A DNA stretch of 64,000 nucleotides from NCBI RefSeq assembly GCF_012273215.1, contig NZ_CP050965.1:62001-126000 (forward strand), given 5' to 3'. This DNA is from Gemella haemolysans (GTDB taxonomy: Bacteria > Bacillota > Bacilli > Staphylococcales > Gemellaceae). Below the pieces are notes generated by a model that searched no databases, was not told where the DNA came from, and was given only the letters and a program-made list of their open reading frames with translations. A program made the position numbers and the translations under genes. Positions 17,169 to 26,329 of the stretch are shown here, piece by piece (position 1 is the first letter of the stretch; every line of letters begins with the position of its first letter).

Positions 17169-18005
17169 TTATTTATCGTATCCTAAATATCCGATTGCGA
17201 TTGCTTTCGGTCCAGCATGAGAACCGATTACTGGAGATACGATTTCTGTTTCTACTTCGATGTCTCCAAAAGTTTTTTTAATAGAAGACATTGCTTTTTC
17301 TAATAACTCGTCAGTTGTATAAAGAACAAATAAGTTCTTTGGATTTTTTTCTTTTATTTCTTCACACATTTTAGAAAGTACTTTATTTATTCCTCTGTGT
17401 TTACCACTAACAGAAAGTAGACCATCTTTAATAGTAATAATAGGAAGAATGTTTAGTAGGTTTGATAAAACGAATTGAGCTTTCGTAAGTCTACCACCTG
17501 CGTATAAATACTCCATAGTTTCTACTGTTACAAGAACATTATGTTGAGAAGCTAGTTCTGCGTATCTTTTTTCTATATTTTCAAATGTTAAACTTCCATC
17601 TTCGAATTCTTTGATAATTTTTTCGATTGCTATTCCTACCATTCTTGCTATTTGAAGAGTATCTATTATTTTGATTTCAATACCGTCAATTAGTTCTTTA
17701 GCTTGTACAAAAGAAGAATATGTTCCTGATAATTTAGAAGAAACGCTAAAAGCAACGATACGCTCAACACCTTGTTGTTTAAGTTCTTCATAGACACTTA
17801 GTATTTTACCTACAGCAGGTTGGCTTGTGCTAGGTTTTTGTCCACTATGTATTCTTTTGTAAAATTCATCAGGAGTAATAGTTACGTTATCCTCAAAAAT
17901 CTCATCATCAAGACGAACTTCTACTGGAATAACTGTAATTGGATTGTTGTTTGCAAAATTTTTATTAATTTGTAATGCTGAATCGCACACAAAAGCTGTT
18001 TTCAT
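17169..18005 (-). CDS. DegV-family fatty-acid-binding protein
   Basis: 278 residues. The start is placed at MKTAFVCDSAL because GAGG lies 8 bases upstream of that ATG; a longer frame reaches 18038 but has no RBS. The DegV fold is marked by TSQPAVG near residue 65, VSSKLSGTYSSF near 95 and YLYAGGRLTKAQ near 160. Relatives (FakB) present a bound fatty acid to the kinase FakA, so a role in using outside fatty acids is possible; no fakA is in the window. The promoter is at 18067-18095. Confidence 0.88.
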   Translation of the reverse strand: MKTAFVCDSALQINKNFANNNPITVIPVEVRLDDEIFEDNVTITPDEFYKRIHSGQKPSTSQPAVGKILSVYEELKQQGVERIVAFSVSSKLSGTYSSFVQAKELIDGIEIKIIDTLQIARMVGIAIEKIIKEFEDGSLTFENIEKRYAELASQHNVLVTVETMEYLYAGGRLTKAQFVLSNLLNILPIITIKDGLLSVSGKHRGINKVLSKMCEEIKEKNPKNLFVLYTTDELLEKAMSSIKKTFGDIEVETEIVSPVIGSHAGPKAIAIGYLGYDK

Positions 18006-18066
18006 AAATTTAACCTCATGTTTTATTTTTATATTCAAAATTATAGTAGCTTTGCTACGTTTTTAT

Positions 18067-18095
18067 ATAATACACTAAAAATAAAATTTTTTCAA
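18067..18095 (-). promoter_or_regulatory. degV promoter
   Basis: On the minus strand: TTGAAA (18095-18090), exactly 17 bp, then TATTAT (18072-18067), about 62 bases before the chosen degV start. Confidence 0.65.
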
Positions 18096-18098
18096 ATA

Positions 18099-18124
18099 AA
18101 AAGTGAAATAAAAAATTCACTTTT
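18099..18124. terminator. Terminator-like hairpin upstream of the degV promoter
   Basis: AAAAGTGAA (18099-18107) pairs with TTCACTTTT (18116-18124), with a T run after it on both strands. No annotated gene ends here, so its job is unclear. Confidence 0.45.
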
Positions 18125-18371
18125 GTTAAGAAGGTGTAGTGAAAAAGTTAAATAAAATAAGATGTTAGGGTTTTAATGGTGTTGAAATTAATTTAGAAAG
18201 TTACATGCTTTATCTCTAATTATATTTATATTTGTTGATAGAGATTAATTAATGATTACAGAAAGGTGATAAAAAGTATTAATAAACCTATAATAAAAAC
18301 GAATACTTAGGTTAGATTAATTTATGTTATAATAAGATTAATACAAATAGATAGAAGTAGGAGGGATAAAT

Positions 18372-20129
18372 ATGATTTTAGAAAATATTTCAGGACCCCA
18401 AGATCTTAAAAAATTAACAATTGAGGAATTGCATAAGCTTGCTGATGAAACAAGAACGGTATTATTAGAAAAAATTAGTTCTCACGGAGGACATAGTGGA
18501 CCAAATTTGGGAATGGTAGAAATGACAGTTGCCTTGCACCATGTATTTGATTCACCAGTTGATAAGATAATTTTTGACGTATCGCATCAAACTTATATTC
18601 ACAAAATGCTAACGGGACGTCAAAAAGCATTTATGGATCCTAAACATTATGATGATGTTTCTGGATACACAAATCCAAAAGAAAGTGAGCATGATCTTTT
18701 TACTATGGGACATACATCAACTTCACTATCGTTAGCAAGTGGGGTTTTACATGCAAGAGATTTGAAGAATGAAAAAAGCAATGTTGTAGCAATTATCGGA
18801 GATGGTGCTTTATCTGGTGGTATGGCTTATGAAGGATTAAATACAATAGCTACACTTGGCACTAATGCAATAATTATAATAAATGATAATGATCAGTCGA
18901 TTGCTAAAAATCCTAAAGGTGGTATATATACTGCATTAGAAAATTTACGTAAGACTAAAGGTCAGGCGACGAATAATATTTTCAAAGCCTTAGGATATGA
19001 CTATCATTATTTAGAAGATGGAAACAATTTAGAAGAGCTTATTTCATTGTTTAAAGAAGTAAAAGATATAGATCACCCAGTAGTATTACATATTTATACA
19101 GAAAAAGGGAAAGGGTTTAAACCAGCAGAAGAAAATCATGAAAAATTCCATGCTGGAGGACCATTTAGCTTAGAGACAGGGGAGTATATTAAAAAAGGTG
19201 CTGTTACTTCAACATACAATGGAATTACTTCTGAGTATTTAACTAAGAAGTTAAAAGAAGATCCACTAGCGGTCGTTATTAATGCAGGAACACCGGGAAT
19301 AGTTTTTAATAGAAAGCTAAGAGAGCAAATAGGAAGCCAATTTATAGATGTCGGTATTGCAGAAGAACAAGCGGTAACGATGACAACGGGACTAGCAAAA
19401 AATGGCGCAAAACCAGTGTGGGCAGTATTATCAACGTTCTTACAAAGAACATATGACCAACTTTCTCATGATATGGCATTAAACAATCAAGCAGGGGTGG
19501 TATTAGTATACAGTGCTTCGATAAATTCAATGAATGATGAAAGTCACTTAGGATTTTTTGATATTCCATTTCTATCACATATACCAAACTTTGTATACTT
19601 AGCTCCTACTAATAAAGAAGAGCATTTAGCGATGCTAGAGTGGGCAATTAACCAAAATGAGCATCCAGTTGCTATACGTGTTCCTGTGGGAAGTGTAATA
19701 GAAACTGGGGAAGAAGATGAAACTGATTACTCTATTTTAAATAAAAATAAAGTAGAAAAATTTGGAGAACAGGTTGCAATATTTGGAGTAGGTAATTTTT
19801 ATAACTTAGCCGAAAAAGTTTCTGAACAATTAAAATTGGAACATAACATAGAAGCAACATTAGTAAATCCACGATTTTTAACAGGTTTGGATAAAGAATT
19901 GCTAAACTCTCTAGAAGATAATCATAAATTGGTTGTAACTGTTGAAGACGGTATAGTAGAAGGTGGATATGGTCAAACTGTAGCGAGCTATTTAGGGAAT
20001 ACAGAATTGAAAGTTCAAAACTACGGAATAAATAAAAAATTCTATGATAGATATAACGTAGAAGAATTAATGGAAGAAAATGGCTTAACTGTAGATAATA
20101 TGGTTAAAAATATTATAGAAAACCTGTAA
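18372..20129 (+). CDS. 1-deoxy-D-xylulose-5-phosphate synthase-like ThDP enzyme
   Basis: 585 residues, slightly shorter than typical DXS (~620). The ThDP/Mg motif GDGALSGGMAYEGLN with downstream INDND lies near residue 145. The pyrimidine domain has VGIAEEQAVTMTTGLAKNG near 330, and a transketolase C-terminal domain follows. The usual GHLAPNLG is changed to GGHSGPNLG. DXS joins pyruvate and glyceraldehyde-3-phosphate. No other MEP-pathway gene is in the window, and the gene precedes a sorbitol operon and a transaldolase-like aldolase, so a role in sugar-phosphate or cofactor metabolism is plausible. Exact substrate uncertain. Confidence 0.75.
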   Translation: MILENISGPQDLKKLTIEELHKLADETRTVLLEKISSHGGHSGPNLGMVEMTVALHHVFDSPVDKIIFDVSHQTYIHKMLTGRQKAFMDPKHYDDVSGYTNPKESEHDLFTMGHTSTSLSLASGVLHARDLKNEKSNVVAIIGDGALSGGMAYEGLNTIATLGTNAIIIINDNDQSIAKNPKGGIYTALENLRKTKGQATNNIFKALGYDYHYLEDGNNLEELISLFKEVKDIDHPVVLHIYTEKGKGFKPAEENHEKFHAGGPFSLETGEYIKKGAVTSTYNGITSEYLTKKLKEDPLAVVINAGTPGIVFNRKLREQIGSQFIDVGIAEEQAVTMTTGLAKNGAKPVWAVLSTFLQRTYDQLSHDMALNNQAGVVLVYSASINSMNDESHLGFFDIPFLSHIPNFVYLAPTNKEEHLAMLEWAINQNEHPVAIRVPVGSVIETGEEDETDYSILNKNKVEKFGEQVAIFGVGNFYNLAEKVSEQLKLEHNIEATLVNPRFLTGLDKELLNSLEDNHKLVVTVEDGIVEGGYGQTVASYLGNTELKVQNYGINKKFYDRYNVEELMEENGLTVDNMVKNIIENL

Positions 20130-20139
20130 TGGAAGGAAG

Positions 20140-20167
20140 CATCCCTAATTTTTAGGGATGTTTTTTT
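20140..20167 (+). terminator. Terminator of the DXS-like gene
   Basis: CATCCCTAA (from 20140) pairs with TTAGGGATG (to 20160) over a short T-rich loop, followed by seven Ts. Confidence 0.9.
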
Positions 20168-20245
20168 GATAATCAAACGTGATAGTGTGGAAATTAGGAT
20201 AATATAATTAAAATAAAAACAGTGTAAATTCTATTTTTCTAGCGG

Positions 20246-20261
20246 ATTAAAGCGTTTTTCT
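20246..20261. promoter_or_regulatory. Possible catabolite-response element (cre-like)
   Basis: ATTAAAGCGTTTTTCT fits the CcpA cre pattern WTGNAARCGNWWNCA at all but two fixed positions. It lies about 85 bp before gutR, where CcpA could repress the sorbitol operon. Weak alone; context supports it. Confidence 0.35.
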
Positions 20262-20331
20262 TTTTAGAAGAAAATAACTGTATTAATTATTTGAAACATT
20301 AACATTATAATAAATATAGGTGGTGAAGCAA

Positions 20332-22242
20332 ATGGAGATTTTTAATTATGATAATAGAAGTTTGAGGTTACTAAATATATTAGAATCTAGTTTTTTAGTT
20401 CAAGATCAGTACTTATTAGATGTATTAAAGGTAAGTTCAAAAACTATTAGTAATGAAATAAAATCTTTAAATGAATTATTTGAAGACTGTGCATATATAG
20501 AAAATAAGAATTCAAACTATAGTCTCTTTATTACAAAGTTAGAAGAATATTTAAAGAGAAAAAGATCTATATACGAAGCTAGTATTAATTTTGATTCTAG
20601 TAAGGTAAGGTTAGTATATATATTTAAGACATTAGTTTCTTCGGGTGAGAGTACCCTTATAGATGATTTATCTTTTGAAATGATAGTTAGCAGAACAACT
20701 TTAAATTCTGATATAAAGAAATTAAATGAAATTATAAGTAGTTATAATCTTGTTATAAAAGGAAAACCTAATACAGGTATTAGGGTAGTTGGACTAGAAA
20801 AAGATATTAGAATTTTTATTTTAGAAAATATATTTAATTATATGTATAAAGAAGATATTTTTGATAAAGATGATAATATGTTCTTTGATGAAACATTTGA
20901 AAAGTACAAAATTGATAAACAGGCAAAAGCTGAATTTTTCAGATACTTAACAGTATCTTTAGATCGATTTGCTAATGGTTATTATTTGAATTTTGAAGAG
21001 AATCAATATGAAGAATTATTAAATAATTATGCACAACCTTTTATTAAAGAGATAAGTGATTATATAGAGAATAAATATAAGATAAACTTATCTACTGATG
21101 AAATCAAATTTTTAGCGATTTGCTTTGCTACGATGAGAGTTCCTACAAAAATAAATAAAATAAGAGAAAACCTAAAATATACTGAAGAATATACGAACCT
21201 TGTTCAGGAAATTTTAGAAACAGTTGTTTACGAGTATGGACTTGAATTTGATACTTCGGATATTATTGAAGAATTTATCTATCACATATACTTCTTAATG
21301 GAACGATTAAAATATGGGGTTAGATATAACAACAATATGAAAGAAAAAATTAAAGAACAATATCCAGTATCGTATAAAATTGCTAAAACCGCCAGTAAAG
21401 TAATTAACGATAAGTATAATTATATAGTTTCAGAAGATGAAATTAGTTATCTAGCGATATATTTTGAAACGTTATTGAAAAAAATAAAAGTTCAACCTGA
21501 AAATTTAAAAATATTGTTAGTAACTAACTCAGGACCAGCATATAGAAAACTTATGGTAAATGAAATAGAAAATATAATAGTAAATTCACAAGTATCAGCA
21601 TACACCACTTTTGAAAAAGTTGATTACAGTAAATTTAATATTATAATTTCTACAGAGGACATACAGTTTGATACAGAAACACCGGTTATTTATCAAAACG
21701 AAATTTTAGATAAGATGTACTTGAAAAAAGAAATTAATTTTCTACAATATGTTAATAAAATGAATAATCCTAGTATTCGAGGAATGGAATCAGTGTTGCT
21801 AAGTTCGATGAGAGAAGAGACATTTTTCAAATGTGATAGCAAAAAAACATATGCTGATAATATTGATTTTATGATAGAAGAGTTAATAAAACAGTATTTG
21901 GTAGATGATAAGTTTTTAGAAAGAATCAGAGAAAGAGAAAAAAAATCGTCTATGATTTTTGAAAAAAATGTTGCATTCCCACATACGATAAATAAACTAG
22001 GAGATGATTTAATAATTGCTCTAGGGGTAAGTGAAAAAGGATTTAAGGATAATGAAGACTTAAAACTAATATTTATGGCGTGTGTACCTGAAGGAGAAAA
22101 AAATGGGTTGATTTTAGCTAAAACCTACGATGAATTAATTTCAATTATTAAAGATGAAAAATTAATTACAGATATATCAAAAATAGATAATTATGACTTA
22201 TTAGTAAATTACTTTATAAAAAATACTAATTTATATAGATAG
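20332..22242 (+). CDS. gutR: PRD-containing transcriptional regulator of the sorbitol operon (GutR/MtlR type)
   Basis: 636 residues from ATG 20332, chosen because AGGTGGTG ends 6 bases upstream; a GTG at 20320 overlaps that RBS. Two N-terminal helix-turn-helix regions (about 1-110) are followed by two PTS-regulation domains (about 180-400), an EIIB-like part (about 400-480) and an EIIA-like domain (about 490-636) with the phospho-accepting pattern VAFPHT. PTS-dependent phosphorylation of such domains sets activity according to sugar supply. It starts the sorbitol operon, so sorbitol control is very likely. Confidence 0.88.
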   Translation: MEIFNYDNRSLRLLNILESSFLVQDQYLLDVLKVSSKTISNEIKSLNELFEDCAYIENKNSNYSLFITKLEEYLKRKRSIYEASINFDSSKVRLVYIFKTLVSSGESTLIDDLSFEMIVSRTTLNSDIKKLNEIISSYNLVIKGKPNTGIRVVGLEKDIRIFILENIFNYMYKEDIFDKDDNMFFDETFEKYKIDKQAKAEFFRYLTVSLDRFANGYYLNFEENQYEELLNNYAQPFIKEISDYIENKYKINLSTDEIKFLAICFATMRVPTKINKIRENLKYTEEYTNLVQEILETVVYEYGLEFDTSDIIEEFIYHIYFLMERLKYGVRYNNNMKEKIKEQYPVSYKIAKTASKVINDKYNYIVSEDEISYLAIYFETLLKKIKVQPENLKILLVTNSGPAYRKLMVNEIENIIVNSQVSAYTTFEKVDYSKFNIIISTEDIQFDTETPVIYQNEILDKMYLKKEINFLQYVNKMNNPSIRGMESVLLSSMREETFFKCDSKKTYADNIDFMIEELIKQYLVDDKFLERIREREKKSSMIFEKNVAFPHTINKLGDDLIIALGVSEKGFKDNEDLKLIFMACVPEGEKNGLILAKTYDELISIIKDEKLITDISKIDNYDLLVNYFIKNTNLYR

Positions 22243-22257
22243 CAATTAGGAGGACAT

Positions 22258-22698
22258 ATGAATTTAATAGTTTTAGGAATACTCTTTATTTTAGCGTTTA
22301 TTTTACAGTATGCTCTAACTTATGTTCAGTTAAATAGTTTTAAACGAAGCTATAGTAAACTTAGACGAATAGGTAGAGTAGTAATAGGAAGAAAAAAAGG
22401 TGCTGCACGAGCAGGAGCAATCGTTATGCTAGCTATTGATGAAAATGATAAAGTTATTACTGGAGAAGCTATGCAAGGAGTAACGGTACTTGCTAGATTT
22501 AAAAAATTTGAATATTTCAATGGTCTGAAAGTAGGGACTATAAATAGAGAAGATTGTAAAGCGGTAAAATTATCAGCATCTTTAACTAGTGCAGTACTTG
22601 ATGGAGTTGTTAATTATAAAACAATTTCTGCAGGTGGACAAGTTGAAATGGAAGCAAGTCCATTTGGGAAATTAGCAAAAAAATTAAAATTAAATTAA
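22258..22698 (+). CDS. gutM: GutM, glucitol operon activator-like protein
   Basis: 146 residues. An N-terminal membrane helix (about 3-20) precedes the GutM domain (LNSFKRSYSKLRRIGRVVIGRKKGAARAG broken by usual family variation). It starts 15 bases after gutR with RBS AGGAGG. In E. coli GutM is an activator of the sorbitol operon; the membrane helix makes a DNA-binding role odd, and its true mechanism in Firmicutes is unclear. Confidence 0.87.
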   Translation: MNLIVLGILFILAFILQYALTYVQLNSFKRSYSKLRRIGRVVIGRKKGAARAGAIVMLAIDENDKVITGEAMQGVTVLARFKKFEYFNGLKVGTINREDCKAVKLSASLTSAVLDGVVNYKTISAGGQVEMEASPFGKLAKKLKLN

Positions 22699-22717
22699 AT
22701 ATTATAAGGAGGACAAT

Positions 22718-23263
22718 ATGGATTATATTGTTAAAATAGCTTCAGGCTTTACAGGTTTATTTGACGAAGGTGCTAAAACTTTCGTAAGTTGGGTAGGAGG
22801 AATCGTACCAAAAGTATTATTACTTCTTGTTTTTATGAATGCCTTAGTTGCTTTTATAGGGCCGCATAGAGTAGAAAAATTCGCTAAAGTTTGCTCTAAA
22901 AACGTAATTTTAGCTTATGGAATTTTACCATTCGTTTCTGCTTTCATGTTAGCAAACCCAATGGCATTATCAATGGGTAAATTCTTACCAGAACGTATGA
23001 AACCAAGTTATTATGCATCAGCATCATATCACTGTCATACAAACAGTGGGGTATTCCCACACATTAACGTTGGTGAGATCTTTATCTACTTAGGAATTGC
23101 AAATGGTATTACTCAATTAGGTTTAGATGTTACACCATTAGCAATTAGATATCTTCTTGTAGGGTTAGTAATGAACTTCTTTGCAGGATGGGTTACAGAT
23201 TTCACAACAAAAATCGTTATGAAACAACAAAAAATTGAATTAAGTAATGAATTAAAAGCGTAA
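22718..23263 (+). CDS. srlA: PTS sorbitol (glucitol) transporter, EIIC2 component
   Basis: 181 residues, normal for SrlA/GutA. Membrane segments flank [21 protein letters not shown] and the [18 protein letters not shown] signature of the glucitol-family permease. With SrlE it forms the membrane channel that takes up and phosphorylates sorbitol. RBS AAGGAGG; 19 bases after gutM. Confidence 0.93.
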   Translation: MDYIVKIASGFTGLFDEGAKTFVSWVGGIVPKVLLLLVFMNALVAFIGPHRVEKFAKVCSKNVILAYGILPFVSAFMLANPMALSMGKFLPERMKPSYYASASYHCHTNSGVFPHINVGEIFIYLGIANGITQLGLDVTPLAIRYLLVGLVMNFFAGWVTDFTTKIVMKQQKIELSNELKA

Positions 23264-23280
23264 AATTAGGAGAAATAATT

Positions 23281-24288
23281 ATGACATACGGAACAATTAA
23301 AATAGAAAAAGGTAGCGGTGGTTTCGGTGGACCTTTAGTAGTTACTCCAAAACCAGGAAAAGATAAAATTTTATATATTACAGGTGGTGGAGCTGAACCT
23401 GAAATCGTAGAAAAAATCGTAAAATTAACAGGTGCTACTGCGGTTAACGGATTTAAAACATCAGTACCAGACGAAGAAATTTTCTTAGCGATCATTGACT
23501 GTGGTGGTACATTACGTTGCGGTATTTATCCACAAAAAAGAATTCCAACAGTTAACATTATGCCTGTAGGACCAAGTGGACCACTTGCTAAATTTATTAA
23601 AGAAGACATCTATGTTTCAGCTGTAGGATTAGACCAAATCTCTTCTGCTGAAGGTAGTGAAGAAGTAGTAGTTGAGGAAAAAACTCAGGAAGAACCAAAA
23701 CGTGAATTTAAATATAGTGCAGATAAAAAAGTTTCACAAAGTTTAGCAGAAAATGCTAAATCATCTGTTATTCAAAAAATCGGTATGGGTGCTGGTAAAG
23801 TAGTTCATACATTATACCAAGCTGCAAGAGATGCAGTTCAATCAATGATTACAACAATTTTACCATTTATGGCATTCGTTGCGATGTTAATCGGGGTTAT
23901 CCAAGGATCAGGATTTGGTAACTGGTTTGCTAAATTATTAACTCCTCTAGCAGGGAATATCTTTGGATTAGTAGCTTTAGGATTTGTATGTTCTATTCCA
24001 TTATTATCAGCGTTACTTGGACCTGGTGCAGTAATTGCTCAAATTATCGGTACTTTAATTGGGGTTGAAATCGGAAAAGGAACTATTCCTCCACAACTAG
24101 CATTACCTGCATTATTCGCAATCAATACACAATGTGCTTGTGACTTTATCCCAGTTGGTTTAGGTCTTGCAGAAGCTGAACCAGAAACAGTAGAAGTAGG
24201 TGTAGTATCAGTACTTTACTCACGATTTATTATTGGGGTACCAAGGGTTATCGTAGCTTGGTTAGCAAGTTTTGGAATGTACTCTTAA
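23281..24288 (+). CDS. srlE: PTS sorbitol transporter, EIIBC1 component
   Basis: 335 residues, the usual SrlE size. The N-terminal EIIB domain carries the phospho-cysteine motif [11 protein letters not shown] near residue 80. A charged linker (about 125-150) leads to the C-terminal EIIC membrane domain, with [17 protein letters not shown] and [20 protein letters not shown]. It transfers phosphate to sorbitol during import. Starts 17 bases after srlA. Confidence 0.94.
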   Translation: MTYGTIKIEKGSGGFGGPLVVTPKPGKDKILYITGGGAEPEIVEKIVKLTGATAVNGFKTSVPDEEIFLAIIDCGGTLRCGIYPQKRIPTVNIMPVGPSGPLAKFIKEDIYVSAVGLDQISSAEGSEEVVVEEKTQEEPKREFKYSADKKVSQSLAENAKSSVIQKIGMGAGKVVHTLYQAARDAVQSMITTILPFMAFVAMLIGVIQGSGFGNWFAKLLTPLAGNIFGLVALGFVCSIPLLSALLGPGAVIAQIIGTLIGVEIGKGTIPPQLALPALFAINTQCACDFIPVGLGLAEAEPETVEVGVVSVLYSRFIIGVPRVIVAWLASFGMYS

Positions 24289-24295
24289 GATTTTA

Positions 24296-24318
24296 TAGGA
24301 AGCGGTCTTCGCTTCCTA
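24296..24318 (+). promoter_or_regulatory. Intercistronic hairpin between srlE and srlB
   Basis: Perfect 9 bp stem TAGGAAGCG / CGCTTCCTA with a 5-base loop (GTCTT), directly after the srlE stop. It lacks a T-tract, so it is more likely an mRNA-stability or processing element than a terminator. Confidence 0.55.
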
Positions 24319-24373
24319 CATTAACGACATAGTCGGCCGTAAATGAATGAATAAAAATATAAGCAGAGGAAGA

Positions 24374-24742
24374 ATGAGTATGATAATTTATGAAAATACA
24401 ATAAAAAGTAAAGGAAGTCTTGTAGGTGAATTTGGAGATGGTATGTTTATCCTTTTTGGAGATAATGCACCGGATATGTTAAAAGATTATTGTTATGGAA
24501 TTGATGTGGTACCAACTAATGCAACTATAGAAGTTGGTCATAAATTAAAAGTAGATGGAGAAGAGTTTGAAATTCTTGGTGTAGGTGATGTAGCTGAGAA
24601 AAACCTAGTAGACTTAGGACATCTAACAGTTCATTTTTCAGGAGATTTAGATAGTTTATTACCTGGTGCAATTGTGGTAGAGAATAAAAGTTGTCCTAAG
24701 ATTGATATAAATACAAAAATTACTATAGAAAAATTAAACTAA
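24374..24742 (+). CDS. srlB: PTS sorbitol transporter, EIIA component
   Basis: About 122 residues from ATG 24374 (MSMIIYENTIKS), matching E. coli SrlB length and its TVIYQTTIT-like start. AGAGG lies just upstream; ATG 24380 is also possible, and an in-frame ATG at 24347 has no RBS. The family region VEVGHKLKVDGEEFEILGVGDVA and LGHLTVHF are present. EIIA-Gut receives phosphate from HPr and passes it to SrlE. Confidence 0.9.
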   Translation: MSMIIYENTIKSKGSLVGEFGDGMFILFGDNAPDMLKDYCYGIDVVPTNATIEVGHKLKVDGEEFEILGVGDVAEKNLVDLGHLTVHFSGDLDSLLPGAIVVENKSCPKIDINTKITIEKLN

Positions 24743-24755
24743 AGGAGAAATAATT

Positions 24756-25553
24756 ATGAGTTGGTTAAATTTAGAAGGAAAAACAGTAGTAGTAACAGGT
24801 GGAGCATCAGGAATCGGTGCAGCGGTAGTTGATGAATTCTTAAATCAAGGATGTAATGTTGTAGTAAGTGATCTTACAGAAAAAGAATCTGATAATAATA
24901 AATTATTATATGTAAAATGTGATGTTACTAAAAGAAGTGATGTTAAAGAAGTTGTTGCTAAAACTGTAGAAAGATTTGGAACAATCGATATTCTTGTAAA
25001 TAATGCAGGAATTAATATCCCGCGTTTATTAGTAGATAAAAAAGCCCCTGAAGGTAAATATGAATTTAGTGATGAGATATATGATAAAATTATGGATATA
25101 AATGTTAAAGGTTTATTCATCTTCTCTCAAGAAGTTGGGCGTATACTTGTTGCTAAAGGAAGTGGTGTAATAGTAAATATGTCTTCAGAATCTGGATTAG
25201 AAGGATCAGAAGGACAAAGTATTTATGCGGCTAGTAAGAATGCGGTAAACTCATTAACACGTTCATGGGCAAAAGAACTTGGTAAATTAGGTGTTAGAGT
25301 AGTAGGTGTGGCTCCAGGTATATTAGAAGCAACGGGACTTAGAACATTAGCTTATGAGGAAGCGTTAGCTTACACTCGTGGTGTAACAGTAGAACAAATT
25401 CGTGCTGGATATACAAGTACAAAAACTACGCCATTAGGAAGAGATGGTAAACTATCAGAAGTTGCAGATTTAGTTGCATATGTAGCAAGTGATAGAGCAA
25501 GTTATGTTCATGGTGTTACATATAATGTAGCAGGTGGAAAAACAAGAGGATAA
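24756..25553 (+). CDS. srlD: Sorbitol-6-phosphate 2-dehydrogenase
   Basis: 265 residues, short-chain dehydrogenase. The NAD-binding TGGASGIGAAV is near residue 12, NNAG near 87, serine in NMSSESG, and the catalytic YAASK near 158. It oxidises sorbitol-6-phosphate to fructose-6-phosphate, the step after PTS import. 13 bases after srlB, RBS AAAGGAG. It is the last gene before the operon terminator. Confidence 0.9.
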   Translation: MSWLNLEGKTVVVTGGASGIGAAVVDEFLNQGCNVVVSDLTEKESDNNKLLYVKCDVTKRSDVKEVVAKTVERFGTIDILVNNAGINIPRLLVDKKAPEGKYEFSDEIYDKIMDINVKGLFIFSQEVGRILVAKGSGVIVNMSSESGLEGSEGQSIYAASKNAVNSLTRSWAKELGKLGVRVVGVAPGILEATGLRTLAYEEALAYTRGVTVEQIRAGYTSTKTTPLGRDGKLSEVADLVAYVASDRASYVHGVTYNVAGGKTRG

Positions 25554-25560
25554 TAAATGA

Positions 25561-25587
25561 AATAGGGGAGTTTCCCCTATTTTTTGT
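25561..25587 (+). terminator. Terminator of the sorbitol operon
   Basis: AATAGGGG (25561-25568) / CCCCTATT (25574-25581), loop AGTTT, then a T run. Confidence 0.93.
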
Positions 25588-25590
25588 AGT

Positions 25591-25619
25591 TTGTGAATTT
25601 CAATTATTTTTACTATAAT
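25591..25619 (+). promoter_or_regulatory. Promoter for the HAD/aldolase pair
   Basis: TTGTGA (25591-25596), 17 bp, TATAAT (25614-25619). It starts just after the sorbitol terminator, so the next two genes have separate transcription. Confidence 0.65.
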
Positions 25620-25651
25620 AAATATATAGAACTAAAAATGAGGTTGATAAT

Positions 25652-26329
25652 ATGAATATAAAAGCTGTGTTATTTGATATGGATGGATTAATGGTTGATA
25701 CGGAAAGTTTAGCAACTGAAGCGTTTATTCATAGTGCGAAAAAGCAAGGATATGATATGACGAAAGAAGAAACTCTTATGGTATTAGGATTTACTACGAA
25801 AAGTATTTATGAGTTTTGGGAAAATTATTTCAAAAATTCTGATGTTAGCGGGAAACAACTAGTAGATGATCATTATAAATATATAGAAAATGTTTTATTT
25901 ACTACAGGGCCTAAAAAGATGCCGTATATAGAAGAGTTATTAAAATATTTGAAAGAAAATAATTATAAGGTTGCCGTAGCTTCTTCGTCTAATATGAATC
26001 ATATAATTAACAATATGGAAAAAACAGGATTGAAGAAATATATAGATGGATTTGCTAGTGGTGCTGAGGTGAAAAATGGTAAGCCAGCACCAGATGTCTT
26101 CTTATTAGCTGCTGAACGTTTAGGCGTAGAACCAAAAAAATGTTTAGTTTTAGAAGATTCAAAAGCTGGAGTAATAGCTGGTAGTTCAGCAGGAGCTAAG
26201 GTTATAATGGTTCCTGATATGTTTAAACCAGATGATGAGTGTAAGGAAAAAGCTTATAAAATTGTTAATAATTTAGGAGAAGTTATAAATATGTTAGAGG
26301 AGAATAATAATGAAGATTTTAATAGATAG
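25652..26329 (+). CDS. HAD-family phosphatase / beta-phosphoglucomutase-like
   Basis: 225 residues. HAD motif I is LFDMDGLMVDTE (nucleophile and acid/base Asp residues), motif II VAVASSSN, the lysine lies in KNGKPAPDVF, and motif IV is LVLEDSKAGVIAG. A helical cap follows motif I (subfamily IA). It is likely a sugar-phosphate phosphatase. Its stop overlaps the aldolase start by 20 bases, so translation is coupled and the substrates may be related. Confidence 0.8.
   Translation: MNIKAVLFDMDGLMVDTESLATEAFIHSAKKQGYDMTKEETLMVLGFTTKSIYEFWENYFKNSDVSGKQLVDDHYKYIENVLFTTGPKKMPYIEELLKYLKENNYKVAVASSSNMNHIINNMEKTGLKKYIDGFASGAEVKNGKPAPDVFLLAAERLGVEPKKCLVLEDSKAGVIAGSSAGAKVIMVPDMFKPDDECKEKAYKIVNNLGEVINMLEENNNEDFNR

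Larger units (their letters stand above)
18006..18371. other. Divergent intergenic region between degV and the DXS-like gene
   Basis: 366 bp, AT-rich. It contains the degV promoter (minus strand), a GTAGC-TTT-GCTAC hairpin in the degV leader (18046-18058), a second terminator-like hairpin (18099-18124), and a TATAAT at 18328-18333 that could drive the DXS-like gene, with only a poor -35 upstream. No other gene is seen. Confidence 0.55.
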
